Under the pieces are notes generated by a model. That model made no database searches, had not been told where the DNA came from, and saw only the letters and a list, made by a program, of their open reading frames with translations. DNA of 64,000 nt from Haladaptatus sp. ZSTT2 (GTDB lineage Archaea; Halobacteriota; Halobacteria; Halobacteriales; Halococcaceae): assembly GCF_037081775.1 (NCBI RefSeq), contig NZ_JBAMHQ010000001.1, positions 2,604,001 to 2,668,000 of the forward strand. Direction: 5' to 3'. A program made the translations under genes and the position numbers. This document shows positions 50,650 through 59,824 of this stretch, in pieces (position 1 is the stretch's first letter; every line of letters begins with the position of its first letter).

Positions 50650-52125
50650 TCAGCCAAAGAGGACGCTCGCGGCGTCCACGGCCGTGCTTGCAACCGGGTT
50701 GAACGCCGGGAGCAAGACGATGGTGATGATGGCGGCACCGACGACGGCGGCGTAGAGGCCTGCCGGGTAGCCGCTCAGTTCGCGGTCTTCAGTCGCCTCT
50801 TCTATCCACATCGCCTTGACGACGCGCGAATAGTAGTAGAGCGACAGCGCGCTGTTTATCGCACCGAAGGCGGCGAGCCACCAGAAGCCCGCGCCGACGG
50901 CGGCGGCGAACAGCACGTACTTAGAGAGGAAGCCTGCGCCGATTGGGAGGCCAGCGAGGCTGAACAGGAACACGGTCATCGCGGCGCAGGCGAGTGGTGC
51001 CTGCTTGCCGAGACCGTTGAAGTCCTCGAATTTGCGACCAATGCCCCAGTGCTCGGTCATGGCGATGAACAGGAACGCGCCCGTGTTCATGAAGCCGTAG
51101 ACGAGCAAGTGCATCATCGACGCCCCGAGAACGAGGTCGTTTTGCCCGCCGCTTGTAAGGGCGGCGAGCCCGATGAGGACGTAGCCTGCGTGGCCAATCG
51201 AGGAGTACGCGAGCATCCGTTTGACGTTCTCCTGGACCGCGGCGGCGAAGTTCCCGAGCGTCATCGTGACGATAGCGAGAATCTGGAAGGCGAGCACCCA
51301 ATCGACGGGCACCGTTTCCAGCGGGAAGGCTTCGACGAACACGCGGAAGGCGACCACGAACCCGGCGGCCTTCGAGGCCGACGAGAGGAAGCCCGAGATT
51401 GGCGCAGGTGCGCCCTCGTATGCCTCCGGCGCCCAGAAGTGGAACGGGACGCTCGCGGTCTTGAACGCGAAGCCGCCGAGCACCATCAGCACACCGAGGC
51501 CGAGGATGCCAACGAACTCCGTGTTTGCGGCTGCCTCAGCGATTGCGCCGAACTGCAGTGCGCCGGTCGCCGCGTAGACGAGGCTGATACCGTAGGCGAA
51601 CACCGCAGACGACAGCGCGCCGATGAGGAAGTACTTGAGGCCTGCTTCGACGCTGCCACGGTTCTTTTTCAAGAACGAGACGAGCGCGTACGATGGCAGG
51701 CTGGCGAGTTCGAGCGCGACGAACGCCGTCGCGAGGCTGTTCGCAGACGCCATGAGCGACATGCCCATCGCGGCCAGCAGGACGAGGATGTAGTACTCGG
51801 CCTGATTTTTGTGGCCACGGAGGTAGTCGTAGCTGGCGAGCGAGACCATCGCGGCGACGCTCGTGAAGATGAACCCGAAGAACAGGCTCATCCCGTCGAT
51901 AACGAGCTGGTCACCGTAGAGCGACAGCGGCTGGGTCACGATGTCCGTCGCCGTGAACAGGTAGCCCGTTCCGGCGAGCGACAACAGCGCGCCAGCCGTC
52001 GCGATGCCTGCGAGGCGACCGTCATCAGCTTTGTCCGGCGTCAGGCTGTCGAACAGGAACAACAGCGTCGCGGCGACGCCGAGGATGACCACCGGCGAGA
52101 GCGCCAGTGCGGTAGAGACCGCCAT
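50650..52125 (-). CDS. nuoN: NADH dehydrogenase-like complex I subunit N
   Basis: Last gene of the Nuo operon, 491 residues, 14 helices. Antiporter-type subunit; conserved segments are FVALELASLPSYALVSFLKKNRGSVEAGLKYFLIGALSSAVF (about 120-160, with the functional Glu and Lys) and GFAFKTASVPFHFWAPEAYEGAPAPISGFLSSASKAAGF (about 217-255). It pumps one of the protons. Its start is one base after the nuoM stop. Confidence 0.95.
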   Translation of the reverse strand: MAVSTALALSPVVILGVAATLLFLFDSLTPDKADDGRLAGIATAGALLSLAGTGYLFTATDIVTQPLSLYGDQLVIDGMSLFFGFIFTSVAAMVSLASYDYLRGHKNQAEYYILVLLAAMGMSLMASANSLATAFVALELASLPSYALVSFLKKNRGSVEAGLKYFLIGALSSAVFAYGISLVYAATGALQFGAIAEAAANTEFVGILGLGVLMVLGGFAFKTASVPFHFWAPEAYEGAPAPISGFLSSASKAAGFVVAFRVFVEAFPLETVPVDWVLAFQILAIVTMTLGNFAAAVQENVKRMLAYSSIGHAGYVLIGLAALTSGGQNDLVLGASMMHLLVYGFMNTGAFLFIAMTEHWGIGRKFEDFNGLGKQAPLACAAMTVFLFSLAGLPIGAGFLSKYVLFAAAVGAGFWWLAAFGAINSALSLYYYSRVVKAMWIEEATEDRELSGYPAGLYAAVVGAAIITIVLLPAFNPVASTAVDAASVLFG

Positions 52126-53649
52126 TTAGGCACCCCCTCCGACGACGAGAATCGGACGAATTGCGTCTTGAATCATCTGCATGAAGATGTCTGGTGCGAC
52201 ACCGAGTGCGATGATGAGGATGAGGAGCACGGCGAGCGGCGCAACGTCGTGGAACGGCGCTGGCGTGACCTCATAATCCGTTTCGAGCCGGAACGACCCG
52301 AACAGGGTACGCTGCATCGCAAACAGCAGGTAGCCTGCGACGATGACGATACCGAACATCGCAAGCGAGGTGAAGATTGGCGACCCCGGGAACGCGTTGA
52401 ACGCGCCGAGGAAGATGAACAGTTCGCCCGCGAAGCCAGCCATCAGCGGCAGGCCCATGTAGGCGAACGCGGCGGCGACGAGGATGCCAACCGTCCACGG
52501 CATCCGGTCTGCGAGCCCGGACATGTCTGCGACCATCCGGGTGTGGGTGGTGTTGTAGATGACACCGACCGCCATGAACATCAGCCCCGAGATGAGGCCG
52601 TGTGCAATCATCTGGAACGTCGCGCCGCCGACACCGTAGACGGTGTAGGCAACGAGTCCGAGGATGACGTAGCCCATCGAAGACACCGAAGAGTACGCAA
52701 CGATGCGCTTCAGGTCTTGTTGGGCAAGCGCGAGCATCGCGCCGTAGATGACGCTGACAACCGCAAACACGGCGATAATCGACGCCGCGCCGCGAGCCAC
52801 GTCAGCGAGCATGGTGAAGTTGAATCGGAGCAGGGCGTACGTCCCCATCTTCAGGAGGACGCCAGCCAGCATGACTGAGACGGGCGTGGGGGCCTCGACG
52901 TGAGCGTCGGGCAGCCACGTGTGGACCGGGACGACCGGCACCTTCACCGCGAAGCCAGCGAACATGGCGAAGAAGGCGAGCGCCTTCAGCGTGCCCGGCG
53001 CGATGCCACCGACCGAGCCGAGTTCACCGGCGCGAAGCGCCTGTGCGACTTCCGGCAGGCCGAGGGTGGTGACGGAGTCACCGAGGCCGAACACTAGCGC
53101 CATGAAGCCGATGAACATCACCAGCGAGGCGACGTTGGTGTAGACGAAGAACTTGATTGCGGCGTACTTCCGGCGTGGGCCGCCCCAGACACCGATGAGG
53201 AAGTACATCGGGATGAGGACGGCTTCCCAGAAGATGAACCAGACGAAGAAGTCCAGTGCCGCGAACACGCCGATGAGGCTCGCTTCCATGAGCAACATCA
53301 GGCCGTAGAACTGTGACTGACGTTCGTCGATTGGCGTCCACGCGCTCACGATTGCGAGCGTCGTGAGCACTGTCGTGAGCACGAACAGCGGCATACTGAT
53401 GCCGTCTAAGCCGACGTGCCACGTCAGGTCCCACGGGCCGAGGGAAACCCACTGGGCGTTCGTCTCATACGCGAGCGTCCCGCCGAGCAGTGCGTTGCCC
53501 GAGCCATCGAAGTTCAAATACATCCAGAGACTGCCGACCACAGGGAGCAGACTGACGGCGAACGCCAGCTTTCCTGCGACCTTATCCGGCGCGAGGAACG
53601 TCAGGAGCGCGCCGACGAGCGTTACGCCGAGTAGCAATTCAATCATCAT
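52126..53649 (-). CDS. nuoM: NADH dehydrogenase-like complex I subunit M
   Basis: 507 residues, 14 helices. NuoM motifs: FFVWFIFWEAVLIPMYFLIGVWGG (about 126-150) with the conserved glutamate, GFAVKVPVVPVHTWLPDAHVEAPTPVSVMLAGVLLKMGTY (about 225-265) and the later lysine/His region. Proton-pumping antiporter subunit. Two Met codons begin the protein (MMIE). It lies between nuoL and nuoN with stops and starts adjacent, so the three large subunits are made in a row. Confidence 0.96.
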   Translation of the reverse strand: MMIELLLGVTLVGALLTFLAPDKVAGKLAFAVSLLPVVGSLWMYLNFDGSGNALLGGTLAYETNAQWVSLGPWDLTWHVGLDGISMPLFVLTTVLTTLAIVSAWTPIDERQSQFYGLMLLMEASLIGVFAALDFFVWFIFWEAVLIPMYFLIGVWGGPRRKYAAIKFFVYTNVASLVMFIGFMALVFGLGDSVTTLGLPEVAQALRAGELGSVGGIAPGTLKALAFFAMFAGFAVKVPVVPVHTWLPDAHVEAPTPVSVMLAGVLLKMGTYALLRFNFTMLADVARGAASIIAVFAVVSVIYGAMLALAQQDLKRIVAYSSVSSMGYVILGLVAYTVYGVGGATFQMIAHGLISGLMFMAVGVIYNTTHTRMVADMSGLADRMPWTVGILVAAAFAYMGLPLMAGFAGELFIFLGAFNAFPGSPIFTSLAMFGIVIVAGYLLFAMQRTLFGSFRLETDYEVTPAPFHDVAPLAVLLILIIALGVAPDIFMQMIQDAIRPILVVGGGA

Positions 53650-55665
53650 CTAGAACCAACCTCCTGTGATGCCGAGGACGACCAGCAGGGCGACCAGCCC
53701 AACCGTGAGCAAGGTCGCGTAGTTGCTGACCACACCCGTCTGCACCCGGCGGACGCGGTTGCCGGAAAACAGACTCACGCTGGAGACGCCGTTGACGACG
53801 CCATCGACGACGCCGTTGTCGAACTTGTCGGCGGCGCGAGCGAGCGGGAGGGTGAGTCCCGTTGCGAGCCAGACCTGGTATTCGTCCTGGTAGTAGTTGT
53901 TGTACAGGAGCGTCTTGATGCTCCCGAGTTTGTCGGTGTGCTCGACTGGGACGGGCACGTTGTAGAGCGAGTATGCCAGTCCTGCGCCCGCGAGGGCGAG
54001 GGCGAGCGAGACTGCGCCAGCCGCGATGGACGGAATCTCCGCCGCGCTGTAGCCAGCGAAGTCGTGGAGCAACTCACCGTAGTGGTGTGCGCTGAGCCCG
54101 CTTGCGAAGCCTTCCTCTAAGTCGAGCCAACTGTGGAGGAACTCGATGTGCAGGCCAGTGAGGTCTGCCACCGGTGTCATGTTGACGAGCCCGATGGTCG
54201 CTGCGAGAATCCCGAGCACGACGAGCGGGAACTTGACGTTCCAGTGGATGCCGTGTGGGTCGCGGGCGAGGTCAGACCGCGGCTCACCGTGGAAGGTGAG
54301 GAACACCATGCGGAAGGTGTAGAAGCCGGTGAAGAACACCGCGATGAGCCCCATCGCGTACGCGAGGAGCAACACCGGGCTGTTCAGGCCGTGAATGAGC
54401 GCCTCGTAGAGCACCTCGTCTTTCGACCAAAACCCGGCGAACGGGACGATGCCCGCGAGGGCGAGCGACCCTGAAAGGAACGTCCAGTAGGTGACTGGCA
54501 TTTTGTCTTTCAGGCCACCCATGTCCCACATGTTCTCGTTGTGGTGCATCGCGATGATGACCGCACCAGCGCCGAGGAACAGCAGTGCCTTGAAGAAGGC
54601 GTGGGTGAGCAGGTGGAAGACACCGGCGACGTAGCCACCGGCACCCAGTCCGAGCATGATGTAGCCGTACTGGGAGATGGTGGAGTACGCGAGCACCTGC
54701 TTGATTTCGCGCTTTACGACGCCCATCGTCGCCGCGAACAGTGCGGTGAAGCCACCGACGAGCGCGATGACGGCGAGTGCCGTTGGCGAGAGCGCGTAGA
54801 AGCCGTACATCCGGGCAACGAGGTACACACCGGCTGCGACCATCGTCGCCGCGTGAATGAGTGCGGAAACGGGCGTTGGGCCTTCCATCGCGTCCGGCAG
54901 CCACGTGTGGAACGGGAACTGCGCGGACTTGCCCATCACGCCACCGAGGACGAGCAGGCCGAGGATGGTGAACCACATCTCAGGCGAGAAGCCGAACGTT
55001 TCGACCGTCTCCTCACCGAGGAGCACCTGCTCTGCGATGTGCGGGAAGCTCTCGGAACCGGCGAACGCGGCCGTGCCGAAGGTCGCGAAGATGGCGACCA
55101 CGCCAATGAGGAAGAAGTAGTCACCAAAGCGGGTGACGAGGAACGCCTTCTTCGCGGCGGATGGTGGCCCGTCTTCGCGGAACCAGAAGCCAATGAGCAG
55201 GTACGAACACAGCCCGACCAGCTCGAAGAACATGAACGCCATGAGCAGGTTGTTCGCAAACACGAACCCAAGCATGGACGCCGTGAACAGGCCGAGGCCG
55301 GCGTAGTAGCGTGGGAGTCCCGTCTCGCCCTCGTCGTTCATGTAGCCCAGACTGAAGATGTGGACCAAGAACGCCACCAGCGACACGATGACGAGCATCA
55401 TCGCAGACAGTGGGTCGAGCAGCAAGCCGAGGTGCAGGCTAAAGGTGTCCTGTCCCGCGACGAACGTGTAGAGATTTTCGTTGAACGCTTCGCCGCCTGC
55501 CACCGTGAGGAACACCCACAGCGACAGCAGCAGCGACCCCGCGGTCGCAAAGATTCCTGCGAGCGCGCCGCGCTTTGGCATGTACTTGCCAAAGAACAGT
55601 GCTACGAGGAACGATGCGAACGGGAGTGCCGCAATTGCCGGAGCAAATTCGAATACACCTGCCAT
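53650..55665 (-). CDS. nuoL: NADH dehydrogenase-like complex I subunit L
   Basis: 671 residues, 16 helices with the long C-terminal lateral helix expected in NuoL. MAFMFFELVGLCSYLLIGFWF (about 125-145) carries the key glutamate; GKSAQFPFHTWLPDAMEGPTPVSALIHAATMVAAGVYL (about 250-288) the lysine. I choose the ATG at 55665, two bases after the nuoK stop; a GTG three codons earlier would overlap nuoK. Largest membrane subunit and the distal proton pump. Confidence 0.96.
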   Translation of the reverse strand: MAGVFEFAPAIAALPFASFLVALFFGKYMPKRGALAGIFATAGSLLLSLWVFLTVAGGEAFNENLYTFVAGQDTFSLHLGLLLDPLSAMMLVIVSLVAFLVHIFSLGYMNDEGETGLPRYYAGLGLFTASMLGFVFANNLLMAFMFFELVGLCSYLLIGFWFREDGPPSAAKKAFLVTRFGDYFFLIGVVAIFATFGTAAFAGSESFPHIAEQVLLGEETVETFGFSPEMWFTILGLLVLGGVMGKSAQFPFHTWLPDAMEGPTPVSALIHAATMVAAGVYLVARMYGFYALSPTALAVIALVGGFTALFAATMGVVKREIKQVLAYSTISQYGYIMLGLGAGGYVAGVFHLLTHAFFKALLFLGAGAVIIAMHHNENMWDMGGLKDKMPVTYWTFLSGSLALAGIVPFAGFWSKDEVLYEALIHGLNSPVLLLAYAMGLIAVFFTGFYTFRMVFLTFHGEPRSDLARDPHGIHWNVKFPLVVLGILAATIGLVNMTPVADLTGLHIEFLHSWLDLEEGFASGLSAHHYGELLHDFAGYSAAEIPSIAAGAVSLALALAGAGLAYSLYNVPVPVEHTDKLGSIKTLLYNNYYQDEYQVWLATGLTLPLARAADKFDNGVVDGVVNGVSSVSLFSGNRVRRVQTGVVSNYATLLTVGLVALLVVLGITGGWF

Positions 55666-55667
55666 AA

Positions 55668-55970
55668 TTACCACCTCATCGTCGTCGCTTTGGTCACGTC
55701 GACGTCGCGGAAGTTACGGTAGAGCACCAGGATGATGCCGATGCCGACCGCCACTTCCGCGGCGGCGATGGCGATCGTGAACAGGCTAAACACCTGCCCC
55801 GTAACGTTCCCCCACTGCGCCGAGAACGCGACGAAATTGATGTTCGCGGCGTTCAGCATCAGCTCGATCGACATGAGGAACACAAGTGCGTTCCGTCGGG
55901 TGAGGATGCCGAACAGACCGATACAGAACACGGCGGCCGAAAGCAGGAGGTAGTACTGGGCCGGAACCAT
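55668..55970 (-). CDS. nuoK: NADH dehydrogenase-like complex I subunit K
   Basis: 100 residues, three helices. NuoK features: YYLLLSAAVFCIGLFGILTRRNALVFLMSIELMLNAANINFV with the essential glutamates in SIELMLNAANINF (about residue 36), and AIAAAEVAVGIGIILVLYR (about 71-89). Its start touches the nuoJ2 stop at 55970. Membrane-arm subunit in the proton path next to NuoJ. Confidence 0.96.
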   Translation of the reverse strand: MVPAQYYLLLSAAVFCIGLFGILTRRNALVFLMSIELMLNAANINFVAFSAQWGNVTGQVFSLFTIAIAAAEVAVGIGIILVLYRNFRDVDVTKATTMRW

Positions 55971-56317
55971 CAGTCGTCAGCCTCCTGTTCTGTCTGTTTG
56001 CCGCCGGGCTTGAACGCGCGTCCGAAGGCCTCACCTTCGTCGCGGCGTCCGAGCATGACCGCGCCAACGAGCGCCGCCACGAGCGCCAAGTCGATAATCT
56101 CGAACGCCACGAGGAAGCTCTCACTGTCGTGGGATGCGAGGTCGACGAGGTCGAACATGGCGTAACCGATAGACGCCGTAATCGAACCGTCACCAAAGCC
56201 GGTTGGCTCTGGGAAGGATGCGGTCAAGAAAACGGCAGCCATCACGCCAAAGAGCGCGACGGCAGCCAGCCCCGGAGCAAGGTGTGAACCGAGCTTAAAG
56301 CGGGGTTTGCTTGTCAT
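55970..56317 (-). CDS. nuoJ2: Complex I subunit J, second part (NuoJ2)
   Basis: 115 residues with two helices (about 14-34 and 70-90) and a hydrophilic C-terminal tail (RRDEGEAFGRAFKPGGKQTEQEADD). In haloarchaea NuoJ is encoded as two genes; this one corresponds to the C-terminal helices of bacterial NuoJ, with FLVAFEIIDLALVAALVGAV as the last conserved helix. The start overlaps the nuoJ1 stop by four bases, so the halves are made together. Confidence 0.88.
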   Translation of the reverse strand: MTSKPRFKLGSHLAPGLAAVALFGVMAAVFLTASFPEPTGFGDGSITASIGYAMFDLVDLASHDSESFLVAFEIIDLALVAALVGAVMLGRRDEGEAFGRAFKPGGKQTEQEADD

Positions 56318-56580
56318 GCGTTACTCACCTCCGTTTGCTGTGCGCGCGTGAGCATGACGGCGAACGTGATGAGGATGAGAACCCCGCCGACGTAGACGAG
56401 GATTTGCATCGCTGCGAGGAACTCCGCCTGCAGCATCACGTAATGGACCGCCACGCTCAACAGCGCCATCCCGAGCAGGAGTGCAGAATGCCACACGTCC
56501 CGCGCGAGGACAACGCCGAGGCTGCTGCCCACGGTGATGAGGGCGAACAGCGCGAACGCGAGTGTCTCGTAGATTGCCAT
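56314..56580 (-). CDS. nuoJ1: Complex I subunit J, first part (NuoJ1)
   Basis: 88 residues, three helices. LFALITVGSSLGVVLARDVWHSALLLG and EFLAAMQILVYVGGVLILITFAVML (about 53-78, with the conserved VYVGG pi-bulge region of NuoJ) match the N-terminal half of bacterial NuoJ. The ATG at 56580 begins after a 51-base gap from nuoI, the only real gap in the operon; a longer start into this gap is not needed. Confidence 0.92.
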   Translation of the reverse strand: MAIYETLAFALFALITVGSSLGVVLARDVWHSALLLGMALLSVAVHYVMLQAEFLAAMQILVYVGGVLILITFAVMLTRAQQTEVSNA

Positions 56581-56631
56581 TGATTTGTTGTGCGTGTTGC
56601 GTCCGTTAGCCACCCGGACGCGAGGTGTGGT

Positions 56632-57093
56632 TTACTGGTAGTCGACTTCGCCCTCGCCCTCGCCAATCCAGACGCCGCGGTCTGGTTCGCGGGACTTGAG
56701 GGGGTCGATGTCCTTGTACCACGGGACGTTTTTCAGCTGTTCCATGTTGTACGCCAGGTCGTCTTTCGTGTCACCCGTGAACTCGAAGTTCTGGGTGAGG
56801 ATGATGGCGTCAACGGGGCAGACTTCCTCACAGAGTCGGCAGTAGATACACTGGCCGATGTGGAGGTTGTACTGTTCGCCGTTGCGCTTGTCGTCCGTGA
56901 CAATCTGAATCGTGTCGTTCGGACAGACGTTCTCACACTGGCGACACCAGATACAGCGCTCCTGGCTGAACTTGTGAACACCACGGAATCGTGGGCTCAC
57001 TTCGGGTTCGACGTCGGGGTATTCGACCGTGAACGTCGAGCCGTCCAGGGCGTGTTTCATCGTTGCTGCCATCGATTTGAGTAAGCCAATCAT
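56632..57093 (-). CDS. nuoI: Complex I iron-sulfur subunit I
   Basis: 153 residues with two [4Fe-4S] ferredoxin motifs: Cys47, 50, 53, 57 and Cys82, 85, 88, 92. They form clusters N6a and N6b, which pass electrons towards NuoB. The N-terminal helix (IGLLKSMAATMKHAL) lies on the membrane. With no NuoEFG genes in the operon, NuoI is the likely first cluster of the complex, and an unknown donor such as a ferredoxin or F420-type protein may dock here. The start overlaps nuoH. Confidence 0.97.
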   Translation of the reverse strand: MIGLLKSMAATMKHALDGSTFTVEYPDVEPEVSPRFRGVHKFSQERCIWCRQCENVCPNDTIQIVTDDKRNGEQYNLHIGQCIYCRLCEEVCPVDAIILTQNFEFTGDTKDDLAYNMEQLKNVPWYKDIDPLKSREPDRGVWIGEGEGEVDYQ

Positions 57094-58154
57094 GCAATCA
57101 CACCCACAATGACGGCGGTCAGGACGAGGTTCGCGAACGAAAGCACGAGCATCCCTTTCCAGCCGATTTCAATCATCTGGTCGATACGGACACGCGGAAT
57201 CGCGGCGCGGAACCACTGGGTGAGCAAGAACACAGCCCAAATCTTCACGACGAACCAGATGAACCCGAGACTGTCTGGGCCGGGGCCTGCTGGGCCGCCG
57301 AGGAAGAGCGTCGCGATGATTGCGCCGCCGAGGAAGATGTGCAGGAACTCACCGAGGTACATCAGCACGAAGTACACGCTGGAGTACTCAGTCTGGTAGC
57401 CTGCGACGATCTCGGTCGGTGCCTCTGGCGTGTCGAACGGGTTCCGTCCGACTTCTGCGAGGTTCGCCACGATGAACAACACGAATGCGAACGGGTTGAG
57501 GAAGGCGAACCACGCGGGAATTGCGAAGCCGCCGATGGTGACGAGCGTCTCCTGTTGGGCGGCGACGATGCCGCTCATCTGGAGCGTGCCTGCGAAGATA
57601 ACGACGGAGGCTGCCGTCACGACGAGCGGAATCTCGTAGGCGAGGTTCTGCGCGACGGCGCGGAGGCCACCGAGCAGGGAGTACTTGTTGTTAGACGCGT
57701 AGCCGGCCATGACGAGGCCGAGCGACGCGAGCGAGGAAACCGCAAACACGTACGCAAGCCCCGTTTCGGGGTCTGCGAGTTGAATGCCGCTTCCCATTGG
57801 GATGACCGCGAAGCCGAGCAGCGCAGAAGACGCCATGATGATGGGCGCAAGGTCCCACGCTGGACGGTCTACGCCCTCGGGGACGATGAGCTCTTTCGAG
57901 AGCAGGCGCACGGCGTCTGCCACGATGATGAGCAGGCCAAACGGCCCCACACGGTTGACTGCAATGCGGTCGGTGAACGCGGCCGTAATCTTCCGTTTCG
58001 CCCACGGCCCTGCGAGTGCCGTCATGCCGAGCATGATGTTCCCGATGAGGAACGCGGCGAGCAGCGAGGCGATGAAGTCCTGTCCGGGACCCATCTCCGA
58101 GCCGAAGCCGAGGAGTTGACCAACGGTATCTGGCAGAGTCTGCAGCAGATACAT
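57090..58154 (-). CDS. nuoH: Complex I subunit H
   Basis: 354 residues, eight or nine helices. Quinone-chamber subunit. Typical segments are AKRKITAAFTDRIAVNRVGPFGLLIIVADAVRLLSKEL (about 50-90), NLAEVGRNPFDTPEAPTEIVAGYQTEYSSVYF (about 230-262) and RAAIPRVRIDQMIEIGWK (about 315-333). It links quinone reduction to the membrane arm. Overlaps nuoI and nuoCD at both ends by one to four bases. Confidence 0.97.
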   Translation of the reverse strand: MYLLQTLPDTVGQLLGFGSEMGPGQDFIASLLAAFLIGNIMLGMTALAGPWAKRKITAAFTDRIAVNRVGPFGLLIIVADAVRLLSKELIVPEGVDRPAWDLAPIIMASSALLGFAVIPMGSGIQLADPETGLAYVFAVSSLASLGLVMAGYASNNKYSLLGGLRAVAQNLAYEIPLVVTAASVVIFAGTLQMSGIVAAQQETLVTIGGFAIPAWFAFLNPFAFVLFIVANLAEVGRNPFDTPEAPTEIVAGYQTEYSSVYFVLMYLGEFLHIFLGGAIIATLFLGGPAGPGPDSLGFIWFVVKIWAVFLLTQWFRAAIPRVRIDQMIEIGWKGMLVLSFANLVLTAVIVGVIA

Positions 58155-59824
58155 TACCGGTCCACCTCGCCAAGCACGATGTCGAGGCTGCCAAGCGTCG
58201 CAATCAGGTCAGGGATGTACTCCCCGTTGGACATCTCGGGCAGCGCCTGTAGGTTCGAGAAGCACGGACTGCGAATCTTGAACCGGGCTGGTTTGTCGGT
58301 GCCGTCAGACCGCATATAGATGCCGAGTTCGCCCTTCGCGCCTTCGACGGTGCGGTAAATCTCCGCGTCTTCGTCGGGACGCAGAGTGCGTGGCACGTTG
58401 CTCTGAATTTCGCGGTCGTCTTCTGGCCAGTCTGCTAAGAGTTCGACACACTGGTCGATGATGCGTGCAGACTGTTCGACCTCGCCCATGCGGACAAGGA
58501 CGCGAGCGTAGTTGTCACAGCCGTCCATCGTCACGACGTCCCAGTCGAGTTTGTCGTAGTAGCCGTACGGGTCGTCACGACGCAGGTCGTAGTCGATACC
58601 GGAGCCACGGGCGACCGGACCGGTCACGCCGTACTGCTTTGCAACCTCAGGTTCGAGGATGCCGGTGTTGACACACCGCAGCTGGAAAATCTCGTTCGAG
58701 GTGAGTAGGTCGTGGTACTCCTCGACCTTCTCTGGGAGTTCATCGAGGAAGTCACGAATCTTGTCGAGGAACTCCTCGCGTGGCTCTGGAAGGTCCCACG
58801 CGACGCCGCCGAGGCGGAAGTAGTTGAACATCAGCCGCTGACCGGTGAGGTCTTCTAAGATGTTCTGGACGATTTCACGGTCGCGGAATGCGTATTGGAA
58901 GATGGCCGTGAAGTCGCCGTACACGTCGAGTGCGAACGTCCCGAGCGCGAGCATGTGCGAGGCGATGCGACAGAGTTCTGCGCCCATCGTCCGGATGACT
59001 TGCGCATACTCTGGCACGTCTAAGTCAGCTAAATCCTCTGCAGCGCGCGCGTAGGCCCACTCGTTTAAGAGGCCAGCAGAAATGTAGTCCCAGCGGTCTG
59101 GGTACGGCATAATCTGGTGACGGTAGGTGCCGTTCTGGCAGATTTGCTCCTCACAGCGGTGGAGATAGCCAATGTCTGGTTCGACGTCAGCGACCTGCTC
59201 GCCGTCGAGGACGGTTTTCAGGTGGAGCACACCGTGGGTCGCCGGGTGGTGTGGTCCGATGTTGAGGAACATCGTGTCCGACTCACCCTGTGCGTTGTCC
59301 GGTTCGAGTGGATTTTTGTGCTTGTCGAGGGTGACAATCTGGGGTTTTTCCTGGTTGTAGTCGAGCCCAAGTGGGTGACCTTGCCAGGTCTCAGGCAGCA
59401 GAATACGCCGCATATCCGGGTGGCCCTCGTAGTTGATGCCGACGAGGTCGTACGCCTCGCGCTCGTGCCAGTCGGCCGTGCGATACGCCGCGCTACCAGT
59501 TTGGCTCACGGGGTTGTCGCGGGCCGTCGGGACGACGACACCGACTTCCTGCATCGGGGCGTCGTACTTGCGGAGGTGGTAGATGCTCTCGAAGCGGTCT
59601 TCGTACTCCTGTGCGGTGACACACGAGCAGTGGTCGAAGCCAGCCTCGACGCGGAGCGTCTGAAGCGTCTCTTCGACGGCGTCCGGACGGACGACGAAGG
59701 CGGTTGCGTTGAGATGCTCTTCGCGCCGAAGGACTTTCTCACCGAGCAGATCTTCGAGCGCGTCGTAATCGACAGCGCCACCGGGCAGTTCACCGACGTC
59801 CGGAGTTGGTTCCTCCAAACTCAT
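58154..59824 (-). CDS. nuoCD: Complex I fused subunit CD
   Basis: 556 residues. Residues 1-170 are NuoC-like (HLRKYDAPMQEVGVVVP, DWHEREAYDLVGINYEGHPDMRRILL about 118-145), the rest is NuoD: NIGPHHPATHGVLHL (about 188-202) with the quinone-site His, and HRGTEQ-type helix (here HRCEEQICQNGTYRHQIMPYPDRWDYIS). A NuoCD fusion is usual in haloarchaea. The C-terminal sequence replaces the hydrogenase-type cysteines, as expected for complex I. Its start overlaps nuoB. Confidence 0.97.
   Translation of the reverse strand: MSLEEPTPDVGELPGGAVDYDALEDLLGEKVLRREEHLNATAFVVRPDAVEETLQTLRVEAGFDHCSCVTAQEYEDRFESIYHLRKYDAPMQEVGVVVPTARDNPVSQTGSAAYRTADWHEREAYDLVGINYEGHPDMRRILLPETWQGHPLGLDYNQEKPQIVTLDKHKNPLEPDNAQGESDTMFLNIGPHHPATHGVLHLKTVLDGEQVADVEPDIGYLHRCEEQICQNGTYRHQIMPYPDRWDYISAGLLNEWAYARAAEDLADLDVPEYAQVIRTMGAELCRIASHMLALGTFALDVYGDFTAIFQYAFRDREIVQNILEDLTGQRLMFNYFRLGGVAWDLPEPREEFLDKIRDFLDELPEKVEEYHDLLTSNEIFQLRCVNTGILEPEVAKQYGVTGPVARGSGIDYDLRRDDPYGYYDKLDWDVVTMDGCDNYARVLVRMGEVEQSARIIDQCVELLADWPEDDREIQSNVPRTLRPDEDAEIYRTVEGAKGELGIYMRSDGTDKPARFKIRSPCFSNLQALPEMSNGEYIPDLIATLGSLDIVLGEVDR

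Noticed and set aside
50611-52878. Very long open frame (755 codons) on the plus strand
   Set aside because: It is antisense to nuoN and nuoM, rich in Arg, Glu and His, and has no domain. In GC-rich halophile DNA, third-position bias keeps such antisense frames open.
54541-55722. 393-codon plus-strand frame
   Set aside because: Antisense to nuoL with the same shadow composition.
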